A stretch of DNA of 64,000 nucleotides. Source: Helianthus annuus (Eukaryota > Streptophyta > Magnoliopsida > Asterales > Asteraceae). Where the stretch lies: the NCBI RefSeq assembly GCF_002127325.2, contig NC_035448.2, positions 122,529,800 to 122,593,799 on the forward strand, given 5' to 3'. The notes under the pieces are model-generated. The model ran no database searches, was not told where the DNA came from, and saw nothing but the letters and a program-made list of their open reading frames with translations. This document shows, in pieces, positions 48,150 through 60,810 of the stretch. Position 1 is the first letter of the stretch. The number at the start of each line of letters is the position of its first letter. Made by a program: the position numbers and the translations under genes.

Positions 48150-51119
48150 TGTGACAACCCGCACTCTTGTTGTCCTGAGAAGGTTATTTTAGTAACACGC
48201 GTAATTATTAATGTCATTACTATTATAAATATTATTATTTACAACATGGTAATAATCCGCGACGAGAGGTTCATTTATTCAATTAATTTAATCAGGCCAG
48301 TCGGTTTGAGAGAAACGCGAAATTGTTTAAATGGGTTCACGCACTTGGGCTAGGCCCAACCCCACTCCCTAAACCTAAACCCTATCTATTTAAACAACCT
48401 TATCATCCCTTACCCCCTCATTTTCTTTAAAAACCTAAAACACTAATCTCTAAAAGAAGGCAGCCGCTCACAACTTTCCCCCTCAATTTCCTTCTCCCCT
48501 GCTCACTTCCTCTCTTCAAAACTTGGAGAACCTTCATCTCCGTCACCCACACCCACTCGATCCCTCCTTCTCCCTCTCCAGACCGGCGGCCGGTGAACCA
48601 ATGGAGCCGGCGACGTCTTTTCCCGGCACCCATAGCCGACAACTGCAACACCCCCACCCCGATGAATTCCTAACGATGACAACCGCCGTTGCGGCGACGG
48701 TGGTGGTTGATCAACAAGCATCTGGCTGCTGTTATGTTAAAGACAGAGAGGGTGGCTCTCATGGTGGTGCAGTGGGGACCTCCGACGGCGTCTGTAATTG
48801 TCGGAGCGACGCCGGCGTTGACAACGGGGATGTCAGCTCGAGTTTTTGAGTCAATAGGTGTTGCAGCGGGTTCAGCTTTGGTATGTGTTGACTCGGGTTC
48901 AAGTATGTTCGGGAACCGGGCTTTATCTCAAGACGAACCGACGGGCCAGAGATTAGTCCGAGTTCTGTTAGGGTTCTGGTTGCCGGAAATGATGGCAGCA
49001 GCGGCAGTCACGACGACGGTCCAGAGCTCGGCCTCGTTGTTTCAGTTCTGAGTTGGTTCGGGTCAGCCGTGGGTCAGTTCGGTTCGAGGAGAGTTCAGGT
49101 CTCGGGTCACACACACAACCACCTGTCCTTAACCGGTCGGTCAGTAATGTGATATCTTGTATTTATATGTTTGTTTATTTTGGATTTTGTTTAGATGTTA
49201 ACTGTTTGGTATATACATGAGTTTTGAGAGTTTGTATGTTAACTGATTTGAGTTTTAGGTAGTGATAGAGGTTGCCTGTGTTGTGATGTTTGAATATTTG
49301 TGATTTGGTGAACCTTGATTTTATATATATATATATATTACTGTTTTTGTAGAAAATATGATGGCTTGGTGAACTCTTGGTTTCAAACTAATAAAGGTTA
49401 ACTGTCGGTAAAGCATAGGATTTAAAAATGTGGGTGTTATGTTGATAAAACAATGTTAGAATTATTCAGGTTAGATTTGTTTGAACTAGTGTGAATAAGT
49501 AAAATGAAGAACATGATGAACTGTTTGAAGATTTTGAAATATTTGAAATTTGCCGTGTTTGATCTAATTTGGTAAATGTACGGTATGGGGAACATGTTAG
49601 TGAAACCTGATTGGCTAGTACATGCTTATGAAATTTGATTGGCTAGTACTATTCTGAGGAATTCTGGAAGCATCTGCACAGCTGCGAGTCGAGACCTCAT
49701 GGTTGCGATTCGAGACCTTTGATTGGCAACTCGAAACCAGACATCATGCTCCAGGAGTCGAGACCAGCCTAGTTGCGACTCGAGATCTCATGATCTCGAC
49801 TCAAGCCCGACTCGAGACTGGACAGGTTGCGACTCGAGATGTCCTGATCTTGACTCGATACCAGACTCGAGATCTCAGTGGTTGCGACTCATAACCGCAC
49901 TACTCGAGACCTCCCGTTTACGACTCAGAACCCAGTGGTTGCGACTCGAGACCTCATAGTCTCGAATCGAGACTATCCGGTTTCGACTGGACTACTTAAA
50001 TTCATTATTGGGCCGCACTATGTGATGTTACGTTTTGGGCTATGTGCTACTGTTGTTGATTAACTGCTACTGATTGACTGTTCACATGCTAAGAGAGGCC
50101 CAAAAACATATATGCTGATATGATACGTATTACTGTTGCCATTGCTGTACATTGTACAAAGTGTGTGCATTATATGAAATGTGGATTTACGTGCTACGTG
50201 TAATTTATACGAGACGTTACTTGCACACGAACCTAATAAATATGTAAAACCATAATAGGGTATGGTTGACCAACCTAACACAAGTAAATTGTCTGCCGAG
50301 CAAACCAAGGTGAGTTCACACACTAAAAGCATGCGTCCCAGGGAGGGACACGGACAAACTGCCATATTTGGAAAACTTACGTTCGAACTATTATTTCCGG
50401 GGGAAAAACAAATGGGCACTTTTTAAACTACTATCTCCGGGGGAGATACGTTTGGATATTATTTATAAATCACAACTAGCAAAACTAAACGAAACTCTAT
50501 CACACTAAGTCCCTGCTTACAATACCGATTAATCGCCGGGGGCGAACGGGTTATTAGTTGATATCCCTATTAGGTTTGACAACCTCACACCGTGACCGGG
50601 GGGATCGGGCGTGAACTAGTAGACCTTGCAACTTGGTCAATGATGATAGACATTGACTCGGGGCACAACAACTTTACGTCAACAGTTTCGGTATCGCCAG
50701 TTTAGTAAGCTTACAGATGGGGTAGCTCCCCATAACGTGATTATAAATGGTATATCTAAACAACTTACGTTTTCGGAAAAACTAAAACTGGTCAACTCGT
50801 GAACTCGACAACTTTATGTTGACACCCTACTGCATGCTTTGCAGGTTGCTCGAAACAGTTTTGGACGGACATTGCAATCGGCTGGAGTATGTGGTTTGTA
50901 AGTTGCACAATTAATAAACTTGTGGTTTTGAATTACGATATGCTCTCCTTTCGTTTCCGCTGCAAACTTAAACTATGTTTTGAAAAATTTAAATTGGTCG
51001 CTAATTATACCCTTATTTGTGACAATAACTAACCCGTTCAAAATAATTAGTGGCTAAGATCTTGGTCAATCACGCCTCCAAGCGGTGGTACTCCGCATGT
51101 GGATTTTGGGGGTGTGACA
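48150..51119 (+). mobile_element. Solo gypsy LTR (2.97 kb), TSD ATTAC
   Basis: TGTGACAACCC at 48150 to GGGGGTGTGACA at 51119, with ATTAC at 48145-48149 and 51120-51124. It lacks a primer-binding site, polypurine tract or coding region. Same family as the LTR at 4511-6968: shared blocks at 50306-50345, 50520-50590, 50830-50845 and the last 60 bp. Formed by recombination between LTRs of a full element. Confidence 0.93.
49680..49990 (+). repeat. GTTGCGACTCGAGACC word cluster in the solo LTR
   Basis: At least ten variants of GTTGCGACTCGAGACC/T and CTCGACTC in about 300 bp, many containing the XhoI-like palindrome CTCGAG. Confidence 0.9.
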
Positions 51120-51155
51120 ATTACTTTGGTGAAATGGCTGCTTTATTCTTCTATG

Positions 51156-51709
51156 TATGGGTGTTCATCGAATTGAATATTGAATTTTCGAATTATTCGA
51201 ATCGAATAATTTTTATTTCCATTGAATTCGAATTCGATTAAAACCTACCCAATTTGATTCGAATTCGTATTTGATTAAAAATTCAAATCAAATTCGAATA
51301 AATTCGGTTTGATTCAGATTCTTTTAAAACATGTAAAAAAACTATCAAAATGTAATATAAATTTTAAAGCAACCAAAAAGCACGATATCACATTAAAAGT
51401 TCTAAATAAAGTACCATAAGTCTAACATTAACAAAAAGTCGGGAACAACCACTCCACATTACAAGTTAATTTTTTTAGGGCTAGAAATATATTGATAGAT
51501 TTGTTACTTAGGTTTTAGTTATGGGCCATGTAGTAGGTTTGGTATTGGGTAATTTTAAAACTTGGAATAAATTTTGAAAATAATTTATAGTATAGCCCAA
51601 TAAAAGTTGAATCGAATTCGAACTCAAATTCTTATAATCGAAACGAATTCTTGATAATGGAATCGAATATCAAATTTTTTGAATTTGAAACGATTTCTTA
51701 ACACCGCTG
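51156..51709. mobile_element. hAT-like MITE with 8-bp TSD CTTCTATG
   Basis: CTTCTATG at 51148-51155 and 51710-51717. The ends share GGTGTT.A when inverted. The flanks of the element are saturated with GAATTCGAATTCG-type words (51170-51310, 51608-51695). No transposase. Confidence 0.75.
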
Positions 51710-51717
51710 CTTCTATG

Positions 51718-52689
51718 ATAACGTTGAGTAATATCAATCAATTTATGGTGATATACGTTTGTCTTATATTTATAATACAAAAAATAGAGATAATTACACC
51801 GTTAGTCCCTGTGGTTTACAGAAGGTAACAAGGTCATGTACTAATAGTTTAAAGTCCCGTTCTGGAGTATCAACTTTCAGGTTTGTAACAACCTGGAGTA
51901 CTAAAACTAACAAATGTTAGTTTTCACTTTAGATTTCTATAAAATGATAAAAACACCTTTTATAACTTCAAGGACCACTTATGTGATTCAATGATTTAAT
52001 AAAAAGGGTCATTTGTATTGTATAAAATACAAATATAATTCTTAAATATTAGTTTTCTAAAACGTATTTAATAAAAAGGGTCTTTTGTATAAAATACAAA
52101 TATAATTCTTAAATATTAGTTTTCTAAAACTTTTTTAGGTTTAACAGGTTTCTGATAACGCGAACAACAAAAATTTTAAACATGAATACGACTCGTTTAA
52201 CTACTTTATATCCAACGTCTATAAGACAGATGTATATTTTATGCACCTAGAAGAAGAAATAATGGATCTTAACTTTCAAATTTTGATTATTTTTAAAAAC
52301 GTAAAAAATCCCATGGTGTACCTTTCTTGTTATCGTGTCTTAGCAGGTTACCTATTGTCAGCCCTAATTGAAAATCACCCCTTTGATCAGTTACACCATG
52401 AAACTGACCACCACTCATACACTCATAGGAAGCAACTTTTTGAGTGAACACAAAACATACAAAATCTGGAAGATATGGGATTTAAGCTGGTGGATTTGAA
52501 CAGGGAAATTAAAAAATGAATAATTATGATTCGGAGAAATCGATTGATGATCACGATGATGGATAAGAGTTTTTTGTCTGAAAAACAAGGGTCGTCGGAA
52601 ATAGCAATGGTTGCCGGAAAAAAGAGGCTCGCCAGAGATGGGGATAGGACGTGAAGAAGACGACTCTCGTTTGGGTTTTCTTGTTTCCA
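51718..52689. other. Intergenic; remnants only
   Basis: A 'ttagtccctgtggttta' phrase at about 51801 marks a TIR-element remnant. An imperfect ~60-bp duplication lies at 52005-52135 ('gggtcatttgtattgtataaaatacaaatataattc'). No gene. Confidence 0.5.
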
Positions 52690-53064
52690 AATTAAAACTT
52701 TGAGTAAACTTCCGTTTTGCTCCCTGTGGTTTGGTCACTTTAACGGTTTTGCCGCAAACCTGTAAAAATAGCCATTTTAATCCCTGATGTTTCCGTTTTA
52801 TCGCCAGTTTGCTCCACGGCTCTAACTAAGTTAAAATTTTTAGTTAAAGTAAGAGTATTTAACTAAATTTTTATATAAGTATTTAATTTTTATTATATTA
52901 TCCAAAAACACCTTCTTTTAATTGAAAATGAAAAAAAGAACATGATATACCCACACATTAACACATCTCTGCCTCTTCTCTTTACCACAAAGTGCAGACC
53001 ATCACCACCACCCCTCCCCTTTCCCCTTTCCCCTGCCACCACAGCCACCTCCTCCGTCGGAAGG
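52690..53064. mobile_element. TIR-element end truncated by the copia fragment
   Basis: GCTCCCTGTGGTTTGGTCAC at 52720, followed by 'taatccctgatgttt', then (CACC)n tracts at 53000-53050. The organisation matches the left end of the Pack-type element at 22191. The other end is missing. Confidence 0.5.
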
Positions 53065-56000
53065 AATGAATCTGAGTGAAACATTCCAAGTGGCAGCAAT
53101 TGTTGAAAAGTTGCCTCCTAGTTGGGTGGACTTCAAGAATTACCTTAAGCATAAGCGAAAGGAAATGACTATCGAAGACCTTGTGGTTCGTCTTCGTATT
53201 GAGTAGGATAACAGAATATCACACAAGGGAAGTCAAGTTGAAGCTTCTGCAAAAGCGAACCTTGTGGAACATGGTCAATCCTCGAGGGGTCACAAGGGTA
53301 ATAAAGGCCACAAGTTCAATGGAAAAGGGAAAAACAAAGGTGTTGACCTTGGGCCAAAGAAAGGTGGTGTGAAGAAGAAGGTTGGTCCCTTTAAAGGGAA
53401 GTGTTACAACTATGGACAAACTGGTCACCGTGCTGACCAATGCAAAGAGCCTAAATGTGACACGGCTCTTATGGTTAATGATGATGGTATGCCATTAGTG
53501 GCCATGATTTCGGACCTCACTGCCATGTCGGAGGAGGTAAATTTGGTGGCTAACGAGCCAAAAGGGGGTGGGTTGATACTGGGGTAACCCGCCATGTGTG
53601 CCCAGATAGGACCCTCTTTAATACGTTTAAAGAGGTGGTGGGAGAAAAGTTGTACATGGCTAATGCTGCTACAACTGATATCAAGGGAGAAGGTGATGTG
53701 ATCTTGAAGTGGACTTCTGGGAAAGAGCTCACTTTGAAGAATGTGCTTTATGTTCCAGACCTGCGCAAGAGTCTTGTGTCGGGTTGGATGCATAACAAGC
53801 ATGGTTTTCGTTTGGTTTTTGAAAGTGATAATTTTGTTTTAACTAAGCGTGGTATGTTTGTTGGAAAGGGCTATGCCCAAAATGGCATGTTTAAACTAAA
53901 TGTAATGGCTGTTAAGAAAAACATGAATAAAAGTGCTAGTACTTCTGCTTACTTGGTTGAGTCTCCTAATGTTTGGCATGGACATCTTGGTCATGTAAAT
54001 TTTAATTCGATGCGTCGTTTAATTAAATTAGATTACATACCAACTTTTGCTATTGACTCTAAAACAAAATGTAAAACTTGTGTTGAAGCCAAACAAACAA
54101 GATCATCCTTCAAATCAGTTGAAAGAATAACTGAACCCCTTGATCTGATTCACACTGATGTGTGTGACTTAAAATCAATTCCCACTAGAGGTGGTAATAA
54201 ATATTTTATTACCTTTATCGATGACAATACTAGATATTGTTATGTTTACTTACTTAAGAGTAAGGATGAAGCAATTGACAAGTTTATCTTGTATAAAGCT
54301 GAAGTTGAGAATCAACTCAACAAGAAAATAAAACGTGTGAGAAGTGATAGAGGAGGTGAATATGTTTCACCATTCGGGGAATTATGTGCAAAAAGTGGCA
54401 TAATACACGAGTGTACCCTTCCTTATACCCCACAATCAAATGGCATCGCGGAGCGAAAGAATCGTACACTAAAAGAAATGATGAATGCCATGTTGACAAG
54501 TTCTGGGGTGAGCCAGGACATGTGGGGGGGGGGGCATTTTGTCGGCCAATTTTCTGTTAAATAAAATACCTTTCAAGAATAAGGATGTAACACCTCATGA
54601 GTTGTAGTGGGGACACAAATCATCCTATAAATACTTGAAAGTGTGGGGGTGCCTGGCCAAGGTGATTGTTACACCCCCTAAGGCACTTAGAATAGGGCCA
54701 AAAACTGTTGATTGCATTTTCATTGGATATGCCAAAAACGGTAGCTCACATCGTTTTCTTGTATATGAATCCAAGAATCCTGATGTGCACAAGGACTCTA
54801 TCATAGAGACAAGGCCAGGAAATGTGACATACTTTGAAGAAGAGTTTCCAATGTTAGTACAAACTCATGCAAGTTCTTCAACAACCAATCATGCAAGTTC
54901 GTCAACAATGGTTGATGAGACTGTTCGAGAGGAAACTCAAGAACAATTAGAGGTTGAAGAGGGTGAGCCAAGAAGAAGTAAAAGGCAAAGGACTGAGAAA
55001 TCCTTTGGGCCTGACTTTCTTACATTCATGGTTGAGAGTGAGCCTCAAACCTATTGAGAAGCAGCCACCTCTTCTGATGGACCTCAATGGAAAGAAGCCA
55101 TCAAGAGTGAAATTGATTCTATCTTGCAGAATCATACTTGGGAGCTAGTAGATCTTCCACCAGGATGCAAGCCACTTGGATATCGATGGATATTCAAGAA
55201 AAAGATGAAAGCTGATGGCTCTGTCGACAAGTATAAGGCAAGGCTTGTGATCAAAGGGTTTAGACAAAAGGAAGCTCTTGACTATTTTGACACATACTCG
55301 CCTGTGATCAGAATAACCTCAATTAGATTGGTGCTTGCAATTGCAGCTTTGAGAAATTTGGAAATACATCAAATGGATGTAAAAACTGCATTTCTCAATG
55401 GGGAATTAGAGGAAGAGATTTACATGGAGCAACCAGAGGGTTTTTCTGCTCCTGTCCAAGAGGGCAAAGTGTGTAAACTCGTCAAGTCATTATATGGCTT
55501 GAAGCAAGCTCCAAAACAATGGCATCAAAAATTTGACCAAGTTATGCTTCACAGTGGTTTCAAAATAAATGAATGCGACAAATCTGTCTATTTGAAAGAC
55601 ACTTCTAAAGGTTATGTGATCTTATGTCTTTATGTAGATGATATGCTTATCATTGGGAGTGATGATAAGATGATCAGATCTACTAAAGACATGTTGAAAG
55701 TGAGATTTGACATGAAAGATATGGGTCTAGCTGATGTGATCCTTGGAGTAAAGATCATTAGAACCCAAACTGGTTTGGTGCTAAGTCAATCTCATTATGT
55801 GGATAAGATCCTTGACAAGTTCAATCCTGGGGACATGAGTGTAGCTCAAACTCCAATTGATACCTCTCAACATTTGTCAAAAAATAGAGGCAAGAGTGTT
55901 GCTCAATTGGAATACTCAAGGATCATTGGCAGTCTTATGTATCTCATGTCATGTACTTGACCAGACTTAGCATTTGCTGTGAGTAGGCTAAGTAGATATA

Positions 56001-56581
56001 CTAGTAATCCTAGTTCAGAGAACTGGAAGGGTATAACAAGATTATTAAGGTATTTGAGATACACGAGAAATTATGGACTGCATTATGGCCAAAATCCAGC
56101 TGTTGTGGAAGGATTCAGTGATGCCAACTGGATACCCGATACGAAAGATTCTAGATCTACAAGTGGTTATGTGTTTACCCTTGGAGAAGCGGCTATATCT
56201 TGGAAGTCGTCCAAACAAACTCTTATAGCTAGATCCACGATGGAATCTGAGTTTATCGCATTAGATAAAGCTGGAGAAGAGGCAGAATGGTTGCGTCAAT
56301 TCTTGGAATATGTTCCAAGATGGCCTAAGCCTTTGACTGCTATTTGCATACATTGTGATTGCCAATCAGCTATTGGTAGAGCTCAAAGTGCAATGTATAA
56401 TGGCAGATCAAGGCACATGCGATGTTGGCATAACACGATACGGCAACTACTCTCAACTGGAGTTATCACAATTGACTATGTGAGGTCAAAGGATAACATT
56501 GCGGATCCGCTTACAAAAGGCTTAAGCAGAGAGGTAGTACATAAGTCGTCGATGGGAATGGGTCTAAAGCCCTTGGAGTAA
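53065..56581 (+). pseudogene. Ty1/copia polyprotein, 5'-truncated and decayed
   Basis: Begins in mid gag ([17 protein letters not shown]) with no 5' LTR. In order: gag to a TAG at 53203; zinc knuckle CYNYGQTGHRADQC, whose second Cys is Tyr (53402-53443); frameshift in A/G-rich DNA near 53565; protease VDTG (about 53575); GAG-pre-integrase and integrase core (53940-54520); frameshift in a run of ten G (54525-54534); TAG 54605; TGA 55055; reverse transcriptase with YVDD (about 55630); TGA 55958 (CGA to TGA type); RNase H with ARSTMESEF (about 56230) and the closing [15 protein letters not shown]. Copia order (IN before RT) is clear. At least four stops and two frameshifts, so inactive. Lineage looks Tork-like (recollection). 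Confidence 0.9.
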
Positions 56582-57113
56582 GTTTGTACAACGGAAAACC
56601 TATCCTAGAAGATTGGAGATCCCATGATCTAGGCTCAATAGGACCACCTAACTGTACGAACTGAGATCACTGTGGGGGAGTACCTCAACATACAAAGGGA
56701 GGTACAAACTTCCTAGTCCATTCCTAATTAAAATCAGTGATATAAAGAGAGGTTAAGCATATGGCTTTTAATGATTTGTAAATCACCTATGTTAGAGAGA
56801 ATTGGGGTCGCTTCAAATGGAATTGGGGGCACAATTCCTAGAGCTCTTGCAGAACCAGGATGGTGCTCCATGACCATAACGGACACAACTATGAGGGGTT
56901 AGCCAGACCAGGAAGAGTAATGTGTGATATGTAATAACGTCTACATAAAAAGGGGTTGGTTCAAGGACATCGCGTCTACTAACCGCTAGGAGACTAAGTA
57001 TATGTCACAAAGGAGGGTTCAAAGGGAAACCTACCTATCCTGCATTACTTAACCGCCGAAATCTTATCATGACACTTGAGTGTACGGGACGATCTCCATT
57101 CATGTGGGGGATT
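56582..57113 (+). other. Copia 3' non-coding region and polypurine tract
   Basis: No ORF. Ends ATGTGGGGGAT (57103-57113), the polypurine tract that precedes the LTR. Confidence 0.7.
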
Positions 57114-58069
57114 GTTGGAAATTTTAAAAATAATATTATATTATCAATTAATATAATAATTATCTAATAATTAAGCCAAGATAAATGAGAGATCTTGTGC
57201 ATTAAGTTTGTGTGTTGGAACCATAAACATGTGGGAAATGGAGCTTGTCCTACATAGGTGGAGAGATAAATCTTTTGTGGATTTATAATTAGAATTCTCT
57301 AAACGAATGTATTCTTGTGTGACAACTCACACCCAGTGGTTGCCAGGAGGGTGCGAAGCACCCGACACGCGCCTGGGCACGGGCACGGGACCGGGACCGG
57401 GACCGGGACGAGGGCGATGGGCGCAATGTGGCGCTTTGATGGCGCACTTTGCACTTCGCATGCTCGCATCGCCGCGAGCCGCTTGCAGCCGCCTTTAGTA
57501 TTTTTTTAGATGTGTCTTGGCTTGTGGTCAACTAGAGACTGTTCAAGTTCCTAACTGAAAAATGGTTAAGTCTTAGAATTTATTCTTATTGAATTTTGTA
57601 TTTAATAGAGACTGATCATTTCGAATTCTAGTCTGTTGTTATATACAAAGCTTCGTGCTTTATTTTAGACACACGAGAGACTGAAACTCGTATGGTTCAT
57701 ACAACAAACACAGCTTCTAACGAATTTCCGAATTTTGGATCTCTACGCACTCTTGTTTCAGGTATTGTTTCATGTGCTAGGCTAATCCCGGCAGTACGAC
57801 CTGCTTAGGCTGTTGTACCCTGGGAAATAGACGCGTTCACCTGGGTAGCCCGAAATCTGTTTTAAGGGAAGCGTGATTTTCGCGTGCCTCAGTCACCATC
57901 GTTTTATGTTTTTCCTTATTTTCTTTTGTAATATGTTCTTACTTTAGTTTAAATTTCTTGTATTGTATTACCTTACAGTTTGGTTGTATTTTTCCTTTAT
58001 GTATTGTTTTTTTAGGATATTGATAAACAAAATTGTTATTTTATTTATTTTGTGAACGGTTCTCCTACA
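57114..58069 (+). repeat. 3' LTR of the copia element
   Basis: TGTTGGAAATTTTAA after the polypurine tract; the end is placed at CTCCTACA (58069) by analogy and is uncertain. It includes a GC-rich island (57360-57490) with GGGACCGGGACCGGGAC repeats, unlike its AT-rich surroundings. Confidence 0.55.
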
Positions 58070-58232
58070 TATACCTTATCACATTCGTCGTTTCTTTTGT
58101 ACAGCCCAAATCGGACCCATTTGACTTTGCTTATGGCCCATACAATGCTAAACAATCCGCGCTTATGTTTAAACAATTAACATCCCATAAAAAGACTTAA
58201 ACAATCGACCAAACATAATAATAAGTTTAATG

Positions 58233-58473
58233 TTATCCATGTAAACCGTAAGGTACGCCTTTGCGACCATTAGCCGTAATATCTCCATGTAAATCGGGGA
58301 TAAGTTCGGTCATTTGACAAACAATTGCCGGATCTTCACTGTAGCTTTTGAAGCAACGACCCCATCTTGGATCTCTGCAAACCGCGATACAAGGTGCAAA
58401 TGTGTAGTTAATCCCCGTTGCTCTCACTTCAAGAGACATTGCTGCATCGATTTTCTTGATCAGTTCAGGGTCC
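58233..58473 (-). pseudogene. Exon fragment of a GH3 beta-glucosidase/exo-glucanase
   Basis: The minus strand after a TGTAG acceptor encodes [20 protein letters not shown], then [20 protein letters not shown] and [11 protein letters not shown]: the N-terminal (beta/alpha)8 domain of plant family 3 glucosidases, which trim cell-wall glucans in the apoplast. About 80 of roughly 620 residues are present; family residues Tyr-Glu before SYSED read Phe-Lys here, and a stop follows GVPYGLHG. No neighbouring GH3 exons exist, so it is a captured or duplicated fragment. Confidence 0.85.
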
Positions 58474-58539
58474 CTACAGGATGAGTTCAAATATTTTTAA
58501 AATGTCCAAAATACCCTTCATCTCGACCTATGATTTAAA

Positions 58540-58800
58540 GCATGTCAGTCGGTTTGAGCAGCCGCGCTCTACGTTTCAGCAGCTACGCATTGTGGCGTTA
58601 CGGCAGCCGCGCGCTACGGCGTTACGGTAGCCGCGCCGTTGCGTTTTGGGGGCAGCCGTGCCATTGCGTTTTGGCGGCAGCCGCGCCACTGCATTTTGGC
58701 GGCAGCCGCGCCGCTGCGTTGTAGCGGCAGCCACGTTGCTGCGTTTGCGGTGCCCGCTGCGGCGTCTGAGCAGCCGCGCGCTGCGTCGTTACGGCATGTC
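58540..58800. repeat. GC-rich minisatellite of GGCAGCCGCGCC / TGCGTTTTGGC units
   Basis: About nine units of 25-35 bp built on GCAGCCGCG(C)C and (C)TGCGTTTTGGCG. Strongly self-complementary (GGCAGCCGC against GCGGCAGCC-like blocks). Surroundings are AT-rich. Confidence 0.85.
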
Positions 58801-59104
58801 AACAAATAACAATGAGAGTGTAAACTTCGTGTATCTAGATGATGATATAATCATTAATTCTTACACATAGTTACATACATAATTGACAAATCAAGTTACA
58901 TAACACTTAACAACCTTCACATCATCTATAATAAATGAGATCAGAAAACAAACTTGAGCATCAACAAATCGAAAGCCATTGAGGATCTGGATTGGCAGAT
59001 ACAGTATAGAAACAGAAACAAAGATAATGCAGAACACTATTTGACAGCAAAGGGGTTCATGAAGATCAAAACTCCTAAAAACCCTCCAAACATGAGACGA
59101 AAAC

Positions 59105-59203
59105 TTTATTCTCCTTCGATTCCAACATAGGACCGAATCGGGCACCAACGCCTACAAACTCTTCTTCTTCTTCAATATCACCGATCCAAGTAGGGACTTT
59201 GAC
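59105..59203 (-). pseudogene. Exon fragment of a signal peptide peptidase-like protease
   Basis: After an ATAACAG acceptor (59204-59210) the minus strand encodes VKVPTWIGDIEEEEEFVGVG and ARFGPMLESKENK. This matches the luminal N-terminal protease-associated region of plant SPPL2-5-type intramembrane proteases. Only 33 codons are recognisable; the frame then diverges and ends in TAG. The acidic run is longer than I recall for the family. A longer match should be sought before relying on this. Confidence 0.55.
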
Positions 59204-60515
59204 CTGTTATGCAACAAAACAGCAAACAACACGAATGGTAGAACCAAGAAGAAAGGTACTGATATCGAGAAAATCGGTGATATATCGGTCAATATCGCGA
59301 ATGGTAGAACCCAGTTGATTGACCGAAACACTTTTGACCATATTTTTTTTAAATAATTAGTTTGATGAAGATAATTACTAAAACTATATTATTAGTTTAT
59401 TACCATGATCTAACCTTTTAATAAATCAATTTTGAAAAATCTGATTCGTTTCCTTTTAAGCCTTTTATTTTACTCATTCGGCCTATTAAAAAAGAACTCA
59501 AATCTTCCCTTTATAAGTAAGGGTCGAAATAGCAAATGTCATACTTGATGAGGCAGCTTCACAACAGAAGTCTTCCGAATTCCAATTGCCATATTTACCC
59601 CTGGTTCCACTCGATAAAACGTCATTGAAAAGATATAAATTGTACACTCAAATTCAAATAATAATGTTTTGTTATAAAAAGTAATGAACCAGTACCCAGC
59701 CTTGTCCACCTCTGCTAAAAGCATCGATTCGTAACAATGCATATTACAAAAGCTTTGAAATCAGTTGATGAAAATATCTACATTTTTGATGAATTTTATA
59801 TTATGGTAATTAGTGTATTGTCCACTGAATCCAAAAGTTAACTTTATGGGAAATTTTTTTGACCCTATTGCTTCCTAAATTCAAATATATTAAAACCATT
59901 TCAAATTTGCAACTCGAAAACTGTAGTTACAAATTGGGATGAGCTTGGTACCGATACCGAAGATCAGTAAATACGGTTACTGGTACTGAGACGGTACCGG
60001 TATTTGAGGGTAAAATTCGATAAAATACCGGTACCGTACCAAACTGGTACGAACCAAATATCATGGTTAACAACCTAATATATAAATACATACATAAATA
60101 CAGGAATCCACTATATCATGGTTGACAACCTAATATATATTGCCCAACCAATAAAATGTTAGGGATTTAGAGTTCCGGTACCGGTTACATTACAAAAACA
60201 AAAGGAAAAGAAAGGAGTTTCGAGACAGAAACATTAAAACTTACAACATTCCCCCCGATATCCGAGTAGAATTAGATCCTTAATTCCATACATCTGAATA
60301 ATAAAGTGCATAGTCACTTCGGATTCTTGGGTTCTTCGACAATGATTCATTATCAAATGACATCAAGATGATATGAAACGACGTCTATTAATTAAAACCT
60401 ACAACAAATGATACAATAAACGAAGGTTAAGAAACATATTTTAACAATATGCATTCATTATAAAGAGAAAGAAGAACACGTTCATGTAAAAACCAACAAA
60501 AAAAGTAACTCAACA
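59204..60515. other. No supported gene; repeat remnants
   Basis: 59940-60060 has GGTACCG/CGGTACC words (a MITE-like fragment like that at 47870). 60090-60150 repeats 'tatatcatggttgacaaccta'. A possible small exon at 59571-59600 (minus) is not assignable. Confidence 0.4.
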
Positions 60516-60810
60516 GTGGCTAGAAACATTGTTTTAACCTAACAGTGGTTTCAAACACTGTTTTAACCCAACAGTAGTTTAAAACTCTGTTTTAACCCAA
60601 GAGTGGTTTCAAACCACTGCTTTAACAACAGTGTTTTGACTCAACAGTGTTTTCAAACACTGTTTTTAACCCAACAGTGGCTTGAAACACTGTTTTAACC
60701 CAACAGTGGTTTCAACCACTGTTTTAACCCAACAGTGCTTTAAAACTCTGTTTTAACCCAAAAGTGGTTTCAAACCACTGTTTTAACAACACTGTTTTGA
60801 CTCAACAGTG
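60516..60810. repeat. Palindromic minisatellite AACAGTGGTTTCAAACCACTGTTTTAACCC
   Basis: About ten units of about 30 bp, each an imperfect hairpin (ACAGTGGTTT...AAACCACTGT). A higher-order repeat of about 145 bp (five units) is present twice, each ending 'gttttgactcaacagtg'. Confidence 0.9.

Noticed and set aside
48523..49051. Two open frames of 108 and 120 codons in the solo LTR
   Set aside because: Low-complexity composition in a non-coding LTR; the related LTR at 4511 has no equivalent.
59539..59742. Minus-strand 67-codon frame as an extra exon of the SPPL fragment
   Set aside because: The sequence near the GTATGA donor does not resemble the SPPL N-terminus.
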